From Candidatus Handelsmanbacteria bacterium (lineage in GTDB: Bacteria > Latescibacterota > UBA2968 > UBA8231), in assembly GCA_016867395.1 (NCBI GenBank), contig VGJS01000022.1, positions 1 through 61,572 on the forward strand: a stretch of 61,572 nucleotides of DNA, written 5' to 3'. The notes below the pieces were generated by a model, which was not told where the DNA came from, did no database searches, and saw only the letters and a list, made by a program, of their open reading frames with translations. Position numbers and translations under genes: made by a program. Positions 8,203 to 17,750 of this stretch are shown in pieces. Within the stretch, counting starts at the first letter, position 1. Each line of letters begins with the position of its first letter.

Positions 8203-8946
8203 CTGGTCGGCGATCTCCACTACTGCCCCGACGTGGCGGTGCTGGGGGTGGTGCGCCGGGACGGGGCCTTTGCCAAGGAGGTGATCCTCGACGAGGCCAT
8301 GGTGCGGGTGTTGCCCGAGGGGCTGAGCTACGAGGAGGGGGCGATGGTAGAGCCGGTGGTCATCGCCGAGCGCACCGTGGCCCGGGCCGAAATTAAAACC
8401 GGCGAGACCGTGGCCGTGCTGGGGGCCGGCAATATCGGCCTCTTGTTGCTCCAGGTGGCGCGCCTGGCCGGGGCCGGCAAGGTGCTGGTCTCGGACGTGC
8501 TGGAATACCGCCTGGAGCTGGCCCGGCGACTGGGCGCGGACTTCACCGTCAACGTGAGCCAGCGCGATTTAGTGGAGGCGGCCAGGGAGGTGGGGCGATG
8601 TGAGGTGGTCATCGACGGGGTGGGGAACCGGCAGAATATCTCCCAGAGCATCCAGATGTGCAAGCCGGGCGGCCGGGTGGTGGTCTACGGTGTGCCGCCC
8701 CAGGGGGAATTGGCCCTACCGGTGCTGGAGGCCTTCCGCAAGGACTTGAGCCTCCAGGTCTCCCGGCTCTATCCGCGCTCCTTTGAGGCGGGCTTTGCCC
8801 TTTTGCAGAGCGGCAAACTCCAGCTCGATCCAGTGATCACCACCCGGGTACCGCTGACAGAGGCGCCGGCGGCCATCCGCGACTTATGCGACAGAAAGGG
8901 CGAGATGATCAAGATTATGATCGACCCGCAGGTAGGGGCGATATGA
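8203..8946 (+). pseudogene. Zinc-type alcohol dehydrogenase lacking its N-terminal domain
   Basis: Recognisable sequence begins at [20 protein letters not shown], in the middle of the medium-chain dehydrogenase fold, and runs to the normal C-terminus. The Rossmann domain is intact (VAVLGAGNIGLLLLQVARLA), but the first 90-100 residues, with the catalytic zinc ligands and the GroES-like fold, are gone. An ORF from GTG 8233 (237 codons) remains open, though an enzyme without the zinc domain should be inactive. The end overlaps the SDR start (ATGA), showing the original operon. The 5' loss coincides with the 5' loss of the opposite BNR gene. Confidence 0.7.
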
Positions 8947-9719
8947 GCGGCCCCTTCGACCTGAGCGGCAAGCGGGCCCTGGTCAGCGGGGCCAGCCGTG
9001 GGATGGGCAGGGCCATCGCCCTGGGGCTGGCGCGGGCCGGCGCGGAGGTGGCGGTGGCGGCGCGGAACCCGGAGACCCTGGAGCCGGTGGCCGAAGAGAT
9101 CCGCGCCCTGGGACGGGAAGCCCTGGTGCAGTCCCTCGACGTGAGCCGGCCCGAGGAGATCCCGGCGGCGGTGAAGCGGGTGGAGGAACACCTGGGCCCC
9201 CTCGACATCCTCTTCAACGTGGCCGGCACCAACCCGCGCCGGCCCATCGCCGAGATCGCCGAGGCCGAGTACGATCAGATCATGGACGTCAACATCAAGG
9301 GCGCCTATTTCTTCAGCCGCGAGGTGGGCAAGGGCCTGATCACCCGGCAAAGGGGCAAGGTGATCAACATCGCCTCCGTCACCAGCGCCATCGGCCTGGC
9401 CAAGGTGACGGCCTACGCCTGCTCCAAGGGGGCCCTGGCCCAACTGACCAGGAGCCTGGCCGTGGAGTGGGGCCCGCACAATGTGCAGGTCAACGCCATC
9501 GCCCCTGGCTTCATCCTCACCGACTTCAACCGCAAGCTCTGGGAGAACCCCGCCATGCTCGACTGGGCCGTGGACGGCACCCCCGCCGGCCGCCTGGGCC
9601 AGCCCGAGGACGTGGTGGGGGCGGCCATCTTCCTGGCCAGCCCCGCCTCCGACTTCATCTCCGGCCAGGTGCTTTTCGTCGACGGCGGCTACATGGCCGG
9701 CCGCCCATGGCCGCTGTGA
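8943..9719 (+). CDS. Short-chain dehydrogenase/reductase (SDR)
   Basis: 258 residues when started at the ATG at 8943, which overlaps the preceding stop as ATGA. The longer upstream reading frame has no better start. Classical SDR features are present: the dinucleotide loop SGASRGMG (about 14-21), the NVAG motif, the catalytic Ser in NIASVTSAIG and Y-A-C-S-K (YxxxK), and the C-terminal FVDGGYMAG. The closest functional guesses are gluconate 5-dehydrogenase or KduD-type sugar-acid reductases, fitting the neighbouring ManD-type dehydratase. It followed the now-truncated alcohol dehydrogenase in one operon. Confidence 0.85.
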   Translation: MSGPFDLSGKRALVSGASRGMGRAIALGLARAGAEVAVAARNPETLEPVAEEIRALGREALVQSLDVSRPEEIPAAVKRVEEHLGPLDILFNVAGTNPRRPIAEIAEAEYDQIMDVNIKGAYFFSREVGKGLITRQRGKVINIASVTSAIGLAKVTAYACSKGALAQLTRSLAVEWGPHNVQVNAIAPGFILTDFNRKLWENPAMLDWAVDGTPAGRLGQPEDVVGAAIFLASPASDFISGQVLFVDGGYMAGRPWPL

Positions 9720-9754
9720 CCAGCTACGCGACGTTGATTTGCGGATATGCGGCG

Positions 9755-9913
9755 GGGAAAGGGTCCCTGAGCAACCGGGTGGGCTGCGAATGCACGCAGC
9801 GGCAGGGGTGGGGCATTCCTTTTAGTCTGGCCCAGGGATGAAAGGCCAGAAGGGAATGGCCTCGGAGCATTCCAGGGATGGAATGCGAGAATGAGCGAAG
9901 GGATCCTTCTCCC
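9755..9913. repeat. Structured intergenic repeat, family II, copy 1
   Basis: The element sits between two convergent genes. A basal stem of about 14 bp joins 9755-9768 (GGGAAAGGGTCCCT) to 9899-9913 (AGGGATCCTTCTCCC) with one bulge and one G-U pair. Inside are two hairpins with an AGGGAT-type loop: TCTGGCC/GGCCAGA (9826-9832 with 9844-9850) and GCATTCC-AGGGAT-GGAATGC (9867-9886). Copy 2 at 30741-30852 shares CCCTGAGC, the AGGGAT loop and the sequence GAGAATGARCGAAGGGA. Confidence 0.65.
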
Positions 9914-9927
9914 GACGCCCCCCGATA

Positions 9928-11145
9928 TTAGGGCCGCACCACCGAGCCGTCTGCCCGCCGGTCCTCGGTTATGTACTTGGGCGTGGCGAGGCTCTCGGTG
10001 CTGAGCAGCTTCCTCGCCTTCTCCTCGTCGAGGTCCATCCCGAGCCCCGGCTTGTCGTTGGCGTACATGTATCCGCCCACCTGCTCGGCGTGGCCGGGGA
10101 AGAGTTCCAGCTCCTCGGGCCGGAAGTGGTTTTCCTCCTGAATGCCGAAGCTGTACGAGGCCAAGTCCAAGTGCGCGGCGGCCATCTGGTTCACCGGGTC
10201 GTTGTCCCCCCCCTCCTGCCAGGCCGTCTGCACCCCGAAGATCTCGCACAGGGCCGCCACCTTGCGGCAGGGAGTGATGCCCCCGCCCTTGGAGATCCGG
10301 ATGCGCACGTAGTCGATCAAACGCTCGGTGATCAGGGGCACGTACTCGTGCGGGTTGACGAACAACTCGCCCATGGCCTGCGGCGTGGTGCACTGCTGCC
10401 GCACCAGCCGGTACCACTGCACCTGCTCGGGGGAGAGCAGGTCTTCGAGGAAGAAGAGGCGGTACGGCTCCAGCAACTTGGCCAGGGCCACCGCGTTGTG
10501 GGGCTTGAGGTGCTCGTGGACGTCGTGGGTGAGCTTGGGGCCAAAGCCCAGCTTGTTTCTCAAATACTCAAACATCTTGGGGATATTCTCGAGGTACGCC
10601 TCGTCGTCGAAGACCGGCCCCTGGTGCCAGGCGTTGCGCGGCTTGATGGCCTGGTCGTGGGGGATGAAGCCCCCGCCCCCGTACGGCCCGAACTGACAGC
10701 GGATCACCGGCCAGCCCTCGTCGATGTAGCGCTGCACGTCCTCCACCAATTCTTCGAGGGTGTTACCCCCGGCGTGTGCATAGCAGGCCACGGCGCTGCG
10801 GCAGGGACCGCCCAGCAACTGGTACACCGGCATGCCCGCCTCCTTGCCCTTGATGTCCCACAGGGCCATGTCCACCCCGGCGATGGCGGTGTTCAGGATG
10901 GAGCCGTTGCGCCAGTACCCGCTAGTCAGGCTGCTCTGCCAGATGTCCTCGATGTGGCCCGCCTCCCGGCCGATCAGGCGCGGGGCCATATGCTGCTCGA
11001 TGGCGGCCTGCACCACCCCGGCCTGGTAGTGGTCGCTGGCCGAGCCGATGCCGTACAGGCCCGGCTGGTCGGTAAGCACCTTGACGATCAGCCAGGTGCC
11101 GTCAGCGCGGGTGCGGATGCAGCGGATCTCATTGATCTTGGCCAT
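9928..11145 (-). CDS. Enolase-superfamily dehydratase of the D-mannonate dehydratase (ManD/RspA) group
   Basis: 405 residues from the ATG at 11145, behind AAGGGGA; a TTG one codon upstream is also possible. The two-domain mandelate racemase/enolase layout is visible. The capping domain is followed by a barrel with metal ligands in THDVHEHL, FFLEDLL and AMGELF. The DVHE motif (Asp ligand plus catalytic His), the GPFGG-like GPYGGGG loop and the NDKPGLGMDLDE C-terminus are typical of the ManD subgroup, which dehydrates D-mannonate or D-gluconate to 2-keto-3-deoxy sugars. Many family members are nearly inactive, so the substrate is uncertain. It converges with the SDR across repeat copy 1. Confidence 0.85.
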   Translation of the reverse strand: MAKINEIRCIRTRADGTWLIVKVLTDQPGLYGIGSASDHYQAGVVQAAIEQHMAPRLIGREAGHIEDIWQSSLTSGYWRNGSILNTAIAGVDMALWDIKGKEAGMPVYQLLGGPCRSAVACYAHAGGNTLEELVEDVQRYIDEGWPVIRCQFGPYGGGGFIPHDQAIKPRNAWHQGPVFDDEAYLENIPKMFEYLRNKLGFGPKLTHDVHEHLKPHNAVALAKLLEPYRLFFLEDLLSPEQVQWYRLVRQQCTTPQAMGELFVNPHEYVPLITERLIDYVRIRISKGGGITPCRKVAALCEIFGVQTAWQEGGDNDPVNQMAAAHLDLASYSFGIQEENHFRPEELELFPGHAEQVGGYMYANDKPGLGMDLDEEKARKLLSTESLATPKYITEDRRADGSVVRP

Positions 11146-11173
11146 CAAAATTCCCCTTGTCTTGGATGTGGGT

Positions 11174-12157
11174 CTATAAGTTCCGCAAAACCCGGGCGCC
11201 CGAAAAGAGCCCCCGCATCCAACGGCTGCTGAAGCCCTCGGTGGCGAAGTAGGGCACCAGCCGGCCGCCGAAACCCCGCTTAAAAAGGGCGATGCCGGGG
11301 ATATTGGCCCCGGTGAAATCGAAGCGCTGACCGGAGTTCGCCGCGAAGTACCGCCACTGGATCAGCGAGGCGGCGCCGGTGTGGCTCAGCTCCGGGTCGG
11401 CGCCCGACACCCAGGCGTAGACCCCCTCGGCGCCGCGGACAAAGATCACTACCGCCGCCACCTCTCCCTCCGGGGACCGCGCCGCCAGCCCCGCGGCCAG
11501 GCCCGCCCCGAAAGCGGCGGCGACAAAGTGCTGGGCCACCCCGGCGTCCACCGGCGCCCGCCCCCCCTGGCGCGCATAGAGCAGTTCGTACTGCCGGCGG
11601 AAGAGTTCCAGATCGGCCGTGGGCTCCACCACCACTCCCTCCCGCTCGGCCTTGGCGATGGCCTTGCGGGTCCGGTGCTCAAAACCCGCCCAGACCCGCT
11701 CTGGCCGGCCCAGGTCGAGCTGGTAGGTGTAGCGCACCCGCGCCTCCCAGCCGGCCCAGGTGAAGGGCCGCAGGTCGCCCACCGCCGGGGCGTGGCTTAG
11801 GGCGCAGTGGTGGTATGCGCGCTGCAGGTAGGCAACGAGCAACTCGGCCGGCTGGTTCCACTCGGCCTCGGCCGGCCCCTTACCCTCCACCGGGGCCAGG
11901 AGCAGCCCCCCGTGCGGGGTGAGGACGGGGGTGCCCAGACGCCGCAGGCCGGCCCGCCGGCCCTCGACCCCGGAAAGACCGGCCACCAGCTGGCCATTGC
12001 GGTATACCCCCAGGCAGCGGAAAGGCTGCCCGGTGGCCTGCCGGGCGCACTCCAGCCAGGCCCAGGTGGAGAAGACCGTGCCGCCCACGGCCCTCCGGAC
12101 GAATTCGTCCCAGGTGCGGGGGTCGCTAACGGGGTGGATTTCGAGGGTGTCGGACAT
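11174..12157 (-). CDS. FemAB-like GNAT acyltransferase (PF13480-type)
   Basis: 327 residues with the double-GNAT organisation of the BioF2/FemAB-like acetyltransferases. The N-terminal half contains GTVFSTWAWLECARQATGQ. The C-terminal half contains RKAIAKAEREGV, an FRRQYELLYARQG segment and WVSGADPELSHTGAASLIQW, the pattern seen in peptidoglycan- or polysaccharide-related acyl and aminoacyl transferases. No signal peptide is present, so the protein is cytoplasmic. It starts inside the 3' tail of the broken DUF4143 ATPase and ends 29 bp before the ManD-type gene. The donor and acceptor are unknown. Confidence 0.75.
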   Translation of the reverse strand: MSDTLEIHPVSDPRTWDEFVRRAVGGTVFSTWAWLECARQATGQPFRCLGVYRNGQLVAGLSGVEGRRAGLRRLGTPVLTPHGGLLLAPVEGKGPAEAEWNQPAELLVAYLQRAYHHCALSHAPAVGDLRPFTWAGWEARVRYTYQLDLGRPERVWAGFEHRTRKAIAKAEREGVVVEPTADLELFRRQYELLYARQGGRAPVDAGVAQHFVAAAFGAGLAAGLAARSPEGEVAAVVIFVRGAEGVYAWVSGADPELSHTGAASLIQWRYFAANSGQRFDFTGANIPGIALFKRGFGGRLVPYFATEGFSSRWMRGLFSGARVLRNL

Positions 12158-13362
12158 GGGGCGTATAGTCGGCCGCGGCCTGCAATGGTCTTTGCGGCCT
12201 CAGCGCCTTCAGAAACCTAGCGCAAGGCAGGCAGAGAACCTGATCCACCTTCAATCGCTCCTCACCCCGGTAGAGCAGCAAGGTCTGTGCCTCGGGGTAG
12301 TCTTCCTTAAAAGCCCTCAGTCCCTTCAGGTCCTGGGAGCGGACGTTCCGGCTGTTCTTCACCTCGATGGCCCAGAGCTCCTCTGGCCCATAGACGACAA
12401 AATCCACCTCGTTGCCCGGCTTGGTCCGCCAAAAGGAAAGGGTGTGGTGGCCACCGCTGTAGGCGTTCCAGGCCCGCAAGTGCTGCGCGACCAATCCCTC
12501 CAGGGGGCTGCCGGCGATTTCCTCTGGGGTATCGAGCGGGCCGGCAGGCCGCAGCGAGCGAAAAACCCCTACATCAAAAAATAGAACTTGGGGTGGGCGA
12601 TCAGGTTCCGCTTGGCCCGGCGCGAGAAGACCGGCAGGTGAAAGCAGAGCAGCAGGTTCTCGAGGACGCCCACGAACCCCTCAGCGGTCTTGCGCCCCAC
12701 CTGGCACTCACGGGCCACGGCAGCGATGTTCAGCACCGCGCCGTGGGAAAAGCTAATGACCTCGAGGAAGCGCGAGAACTGCCCCAGGTTACGGACCGGC
12801 CCTCCATCTGCACCTCTTCCCGCAGGTACATAGCCGCGTACGCTCCGAGCGTCTCCCGTGGCGAGGGGGCGTCCACCACCAAGGGGACCAGCCCTACCTG
12901 CAGCGCCTGATCCATATCGAATCCTTTCCTCAGTTCGTCGGCCAGGAAGGGATGCATGGTCTTCAGCGCCGCCCTGCCCGCCAGCAAATCCACCCTTGCC
13001 CGCTTCAGTTTGCGCGCACTGGATCCAGTCAGCACGAACCGACAGCCCTGCCGCGCCTCAATAAGCTGGTGGACAGCGTCGAGCAGTTCGGGCACCCTCG
13101 GGATCCCGTCGACCACCACAGCTTTCTTACCCGGATCGCTGGCCACCAGTTCCCGCAGCCGTGCGGGGCGGGCGGCAAAGCGGCGGTAGGTCTCTGGGTC
13201 GAGCAGGTCGACGAAGACCGCCTCCTTCAAGTGGTGGCGCAGCCAGGTGGACTTGCCAGTAGCCCGCGGCCAGAAAAGAAAGAAGCTGCCCTGGGGTTTC
13301 TGAAAAAAGCGAGTCTCCATTTCCTTTTTTGCTTCTTTTAAGGATTTAGTAAGTCCCAACAT
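12126..13362 (-). pseudogene. DUF4143-type AAA ATPase, two frameshifts
   Basis: The full-length family layout can be read in three pieces. The first has MLGLTKSLKEAKKEM, the P-loop FWPRATGKST and a Walker-B-like VVVDGIPRVPELLD. A G-run at about 12800-12802 is one base short, after which NLGQFSRFLEVISFSHGAVL continues in a new frame. A T-run (12576-12581 as A on plus) is one base short at KFYF, and DVGVFRSLRPAGPLDTPEE then leads into the C-terminal nuclease-like DUF4143 domain (GNEVDFVVYGPEELWAIEVK). Both lesions are single-base homopolymer losses, so sequencing error is a serious alternative. Such ATPases are often strain-variable accessory genes. Confidence 0.75.
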
Positions 13363-13405
13363 AAAACACTCGCCCTTCTGTTGGCAAGGCAGTTCTTCTT
13401 CCTCC

Positions 13406-13434
13406 TTGACATCCCCGACCCGCGATTTTATATT
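13406..13434 (+). promoter_or_regulatory. Promoter of the ilvC-leu operon
   Basis: A perfect -35 TTGACA (13406-13411), 17-bp spacer and TATATT -10 (13429-13434) put the start near 13441. That is about 265 nt before ilvC, so there is a long leader. The -35 region (CCTCCTTGACATC) closely resembles that of the argJ promoter at 21519. Confidence 0.8.
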
Positions 13435-13466
13435 GAATAAATCGTCCCTCGACGCCCATAGACGCG

Positions 13467-13580
13467 ATGCAGCCTCCAATCTCCATTCGCTCCGCTTCCT
13501 CGCCCGCCCTACGGGAACTGGGGTTGTTGCGCCCCCTCCTGCTGCTTCCGCTCCTCCTTATTAGCCTCCTGCTTATTTAG
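13467..13580 (+). CDS. Leucine/isoleucine-rich leader peptide of the ilvC-leu operon
   Basis: A 37-codon ORF (ATG 13467, TAG 13578-13580) lies between the promoter and ilvC, starting about 26 nt after the predicted transcript start. It encodes 14 Leu and 4 Ile. The second half reads LGLLRPLLLLPLLLISLLLI and ends the peptide. Such a run in front of branched-chain biosynthesis genes is the signature of ribosome-mediated attenuation, where ribosome stalling on Leu codons reports low charged tRNA-Leu. No good ribosome site is visible upstream of the ATG. The stop lies at the base of the hairpin 13580-13631. The complement of this stretch resembles parts of intergenic repeat copy B (21301-21508), so chance Leu richness is a caveat. 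Confidence 0.7.
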   Translation: MQPPISIRSASSPALRELGLLRPLLLLPLLLISLLLI

Positions 13581-13631
13581 GCTTCGCTCGCTTTTTCTCG
13601 CCTCACCCTCACAGAAAAACCGGACGAAGCC
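13580..13631 (+). promoter_or_regulatory. Leader hairpin following the leader peptide
   Basis: GGCTTCG (13580-13586) pairs with CGAAGCC (13625-13631), and TTTTTCT (13592-13598) pairs with AGAAAAA (13613-13619) across a symmetric 5x5 internal loop. It begins at the leader peptide's stop codon, as expected for an attenuator element. No U-run follows, so if it terminates transcription it is not a classic intrinsic terminator; translational or Rho-linked control is possible. Confidence 0.45.
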
Positions 13632-13705
13632 TTTGAAGAAACTTCACAGGTATTCACCAAACTATGCCCTGAGCGCAGGCTCACAACTACAGGAGAACAA
13701 CCGCC

Positions 13706-14704
<999 letters not shown>

Positions 14705-14727
14705 GCCTCTAAGAGGAGGCGGGGACC

Positions 14728-16272
14728 ATGAGCGACCATGACCGAGTAATCATCTTCGACACCACCCTGCGGGACGCCGAGCAAACTCCCGGCTCCTCGC
14801 TGACGGTGCGCGAGAAGATGGAGATCGCCCACCAGTTGGCCCGGCTCAAGGTGGACGTCATCGAAGCGGGTTTCCCCGCCTCTTCCAACGAGGACTTCGA
14901 GGCGGTGCGCCGCATCGCCCACGAGGTCGAGGGACCGGCCATCTGCGGCCTGGCCAGGGTAGTGCCGCGGGACATCGAGCGGGCCGGCGAGGCCCTGAAA
15001 GGCGCCCCGCGCCCCCGCATCCACACCTTTGTCGGCACCTCGGACATCAACATCCAGGGCCAGTTGCGCAAGACCCGCGACGAGGTGCTCAAGATGGCGG
15101 TGGGCGCGGTAACGCAGGCCAAGTCCTACTGCGCCGATGTGGAGTTCTCGCCCATGGACGCCACCCGCACCGATCCGGGGTACCTGTGCGAGGTGGTGGA
15201 GGCCACCATCGCGGCCGGGGCCTCCACCATCAACATCCCCGACACCGTCGGCTACGCGGTGCCCGAGCAACTGGGCGAGTTGATCCGCCGCCTGTGCGAA
15301 AGGGTCCCCAATGTCGGGCAGGCGGTGATCAGCATCCACTGCCACGACGACCTGGGCCTGGCGGTGGCCAACTCCCTGACCGCCCTCAAATACGGGGCGC
15401 GCCAGGCCGAGTGTACCATCAACGGCCTGGGCGAGCGGGCCGGCAACGCCGCCCTCGAGGAGATTGTCATGGCCATCAAGACCCGTGGCGAGTACTTCGG
15501 CCTCAGTTGCGGGGTCGAAACCCGCGAACTCTTCCCCACCAGCCGCCTGGTGAGCCGGCTGATGCGCTGCGTGGTGCCGCGCAACAAAGCCATCATCGGG
15601 GCCAACGCCTTTGCCCACAGCTCGGGCATCCACCAGGACGGGGTGCTCAAGCAGCGCTCCACCTTCGAGATCATGTCCCCCGAGGACGTGGGGGTGGGAT
15701 CCACCCAGATTGTGCTCACCGCCCGCTCCGGGCGCCATGCCCTGCGCCACCGCCTGGAGCAATTGGGCCACAAGCTCAGCAAAGAGGAGGTGGACAAGGC
15801 GTACGAGCGCTTCCTGGAGGTGGCCGACAAGAAGACCGAGATCTACGACGAGGATCTGCTGGCCATCGTCGGCGACGAGATCCGCGACGTGCCCGAGAAG
15901 TACCACCTCGAATACCTGCACACCACCAGTGGCACCGGGACCGTGCCCTCGGCCACGGTGCGCCTGGTGATCGACGGGCAGCAGGTGCAGGAATCCGCTT
16001 GGGGCGACGGGCCGGTGGACGCGGCCTACCGGGCCATCGACAAGGCCTCCGGCACCGCCGCCAAGGTCGAGGAGTACGCCATCCGCGCCGTCACCAGCGG
16101 CAGCCAGGCCATGGGCGAGGTGACGGTGCAGGTCAGCGAGCAGGGCCGTAGCCTCTCTGGCCGGGGCGCCTCCACCGACATCATCGAGGCCAGCGCCAAG
16201 GCCTATATCGACGCGCTCAACCGCCTGGCCGCGGCAACTGGCAACCAGCGCCAGCACGCCCAGGCCGTTTAA
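14728..16272 (+). CDS. leuA: 2-isopropylmalate synthase
   Basis: 514 residues. LeuA condenses acetyl-CoA with 2-oxoisovalerate, committing carbon to leucine. The catalytic barrel shows DTTLRDAEQTPG (9-20) with metal and proton-transfer residues, the second signature SIHCHDDLGLAVANS with metal-binding His residues, and NGLGERAGNAALEE. The C-terminal 120 residues form the LeuA dimerisation/allosteric domain (ATVRLVIDGQQVQESAWGDG), so leucine feedback is expected. The ATG follows GAGGAGGCGGGG. It sits between ilvC (23 bp) and leuC (15 bp) in a single operon. Confidence 0.96.
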   Translation: MSDHDRVIIFDTTLRDAEQTPGSSLTVREKMEIAHQLARLKVDVIEAGFPASSNEDFEAVRRIAHEVEGPAICGLARVVPRDIERAGEALKGAPRPRIHTFVGTSDINIQGQLRKTRDEVLKMAVGAVTQAKSYCADVEFSPMDATRTDPGYLCEVVEATIAAGASTINIPDTVGYAVPEQLGELIRRLCERVPNVGQAVISIHCHDDLGLAVANSLTALKYGARQAECTINGLGERAGNAALEEIVMAIKTRGEYFGLSCGVETRELFPTSRLVSRLMRCVVPRNKAIIGANAFAHSSGIHQDGVLKQRSTFEIMSPEDVGVGSTQIVLTARSGRHALRHRLEQLGHKLSKEEVDKAYERFLEVADKKTEIYDEDLLAIVGDEIRDVPEKYHLEYLHTTSGTGTVPSATVRLVIDGQQVQESAWGDGPVDAAYRAIDKASGTAAKVEEYAIRAVTSGSQAMGEVTVQVSEQGRSLSGRGASTDIIEASAKAYIDALNRLAAATGNQRQHAQAV

Positions 16273-16287
16273 GGGAGCATACCCACT

Positions 16288-17688
16288 ATGGCAAAGAACC
16301 TCTTCAACAAGGTCTGGGAGGCCCACACCGTGCGCCGGCTGCCCTCGGGGCAGGACCAGTTGCTCATCGGCCTGCACCTTGTACACGAGGTGACCAGCCC
16401 CCAGGCTTTCGGCATGCTGCGCGACCGCTCCTTGCCGGTGATGTTCCCGCAGCGCACCTTCGCCACTGCCGACCACATCGTGCCCACCGCCCAACTGGCC
16501 CGGCCCTTCGCCGACCAGATGGCCGAGGAGATGATGGTCGAGATCGAGAAGAACGCCTCCCAGTTCTCCATCTCCTTCTTCGGGCTGGGCGACGAGCGCC
16601 AGGGCATCGTCCACGTCATCGGTCCGGAACTGGGCCTCACCCAGCCGGGCATGACCATCGCCTGCGGCGACAGCCACACCTCCACCCACGGGGCCTTTGG
16701 GGCCATCGCCTTTGGCATCGGCACCTCGCAGGTGCGCGACGTGCTGGCCTCGCAGTGCCTGAGCATGGGCCGGCCAAAGGTGCGGCGCATCGAGATGAGG
16801 GGCCATCTGGCGGCGGGGGTCTACGCCAAGGACGTGATCCTGGCCATCATCGGCAAACTCGGGGTCAAGGGCGGGGTGGGGTATGCGTACGAGTTTGCCG
16901 GGGAGGTGGTGGATCGCATGGGCATGGAGGAGCGCATGTCCCTGTGCAACATGTCCATCGAGGGCGGGGCCCGGGTGGGATACGTCAATCCGGACCAGAC
17001 CACCTTCGAGTACCTGCGGGGTCGGCCCTACGCCCCCCATGGCGAGGGTTTCGAGCGGGCGGTGCAGTGGTGGCAGTCGCTGGCCTCGGGTCCCGACGCG
17101 ACCTTTGACGACCGGGTGGACCTAGATGGGGCAAGCATCGCCCCCACCCTGACCTGGGGCATCAACCCGGGCCAGAGCCTCAGCGTGGAGGGAGAGATCC
17201 CCTCCCCCGACGCCTTCCCCGCCGACGAGCGGGCCGGCATCCAGGAGGCCCTGGAGTACATGGACTTCAGACCCGGCCAGCGGATCGCCGGCACCCCCAT
17301 CGACGTGGCCTTCATCGGCTCCTGCACCAATGGCCGCCTCTCCGATCTGCGCGAGGCCGCCCGCGTCGCCAGGGGCCGCAAGGTCAAGCCGGGGGTCAAG
17401 GCCCTGGTGGTGCCCGGCTCGCAGAAGGTGCGCCAGGCCGCCGAGGCCGAGGGCCTGCACCAGATCTTCACCGAGGCGGGTTTCGAGTGGCGGGGGGCCG
17501 GTTGCTCCATGTGCCTGGCCATGAACCCCGACAAGTTGCAGGGCCGGCAGCTCTGCGCCTCTTCGAGCAATCGCAACTTCAAGGGACGGCAGGGCAGCCC
17601 CACGGGCCGCACCCTGCTGATGAGCCCGGCCATGGTGGCCGCCGCCGCCGTCGAAGGCGCGGTGGCCGACGTCCGCGGTCTATTGTAG
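16288..17688 (+). CDS. leuC: 3-isopropylmalate dehydratase, large subunit
   Basis: 466 residues, the normal length of the bacterial LeuC type. With LeuD it interconverts 2- and 3-isopropylmalate using a 4Fe-4S cluster. Cluster ligands are visible as GSCTNG and the CSMC pair near the C-terminus, together with [19 protein letters not shown] of the aconitase superfamily. It follows leuA by 15 bp with a GGGAG site. Its stop codon lies inside a palindrome (17684-17713), which separates it from leuD. Confidence 0.96.
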   Translation: MAKNLFNKVWEAHTVRRLPSGQDQLLIGLHLVHEVTSPQAFGMLRDRSLPVMFPQRTFATADHIVPTAQLARPFADQMAEEMMVEIEKNASQFSISFFGLGDERQGIVHVIGPELGLTQPGMTIACGDSHTSTHGAFGAIAFGIGTSQVRDVLASQCLSMGRPKVRRIEMRGHLAAGVYAKDVILAIIGKLGVKGGVGYAYEFAGEVVDRMGMEERMSLCNMSIEGGARVGYVNPDQTTFEYLRGRPYAPHGEGFERAVQWWQSLASGPDATFDDRVDLDGASIAPTLTWGINPGQSLSVEGEIPSPDAFPADERAGIQEALEYMDFRPGQRIAGTPIDVAFIGSCTNGRLSDLREAARVARGRKVKPGVKALVVPGSQKVRQAAEAEGLHQIFTEAGFEWRGAGCSMCLAMNPDKLQGRQLCASSSNRNFKGRQGSPTGRTLLMSPAMVAAAAVEGAVADVRGLL

Positions 17689-17713
17689 GGGCGGGCTGTA
17701 CGCCCACCCTACA
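17684..17713. repeat. Palindrome over the leuC stop codon
   Basis: TGTAGGG (17684-17690) pairs with CCCTACA (17707-17713), with GC-rich inner pairing around GGGCTGTACGCCC. It includes the leuC TAG and lies in the 62-bp leuC-leuD gap. It could protect or tune the mRNA between the two subunits, or be a remnant of a dispersed palindromic repeat. Confidence 0.5.
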
Positions 17714-17750
17714 GCCTATACCGGATCACCCGATACTGAGAAAGGCACCC

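Noticed and set aside
13441..13705. T-box riboswitch in the ilvC leader
   Set aside because: No T-box sequence (TGGNACCGCG type) or specifier stem could be recognised; the Leu-rich ORF gives a simpler explanation.
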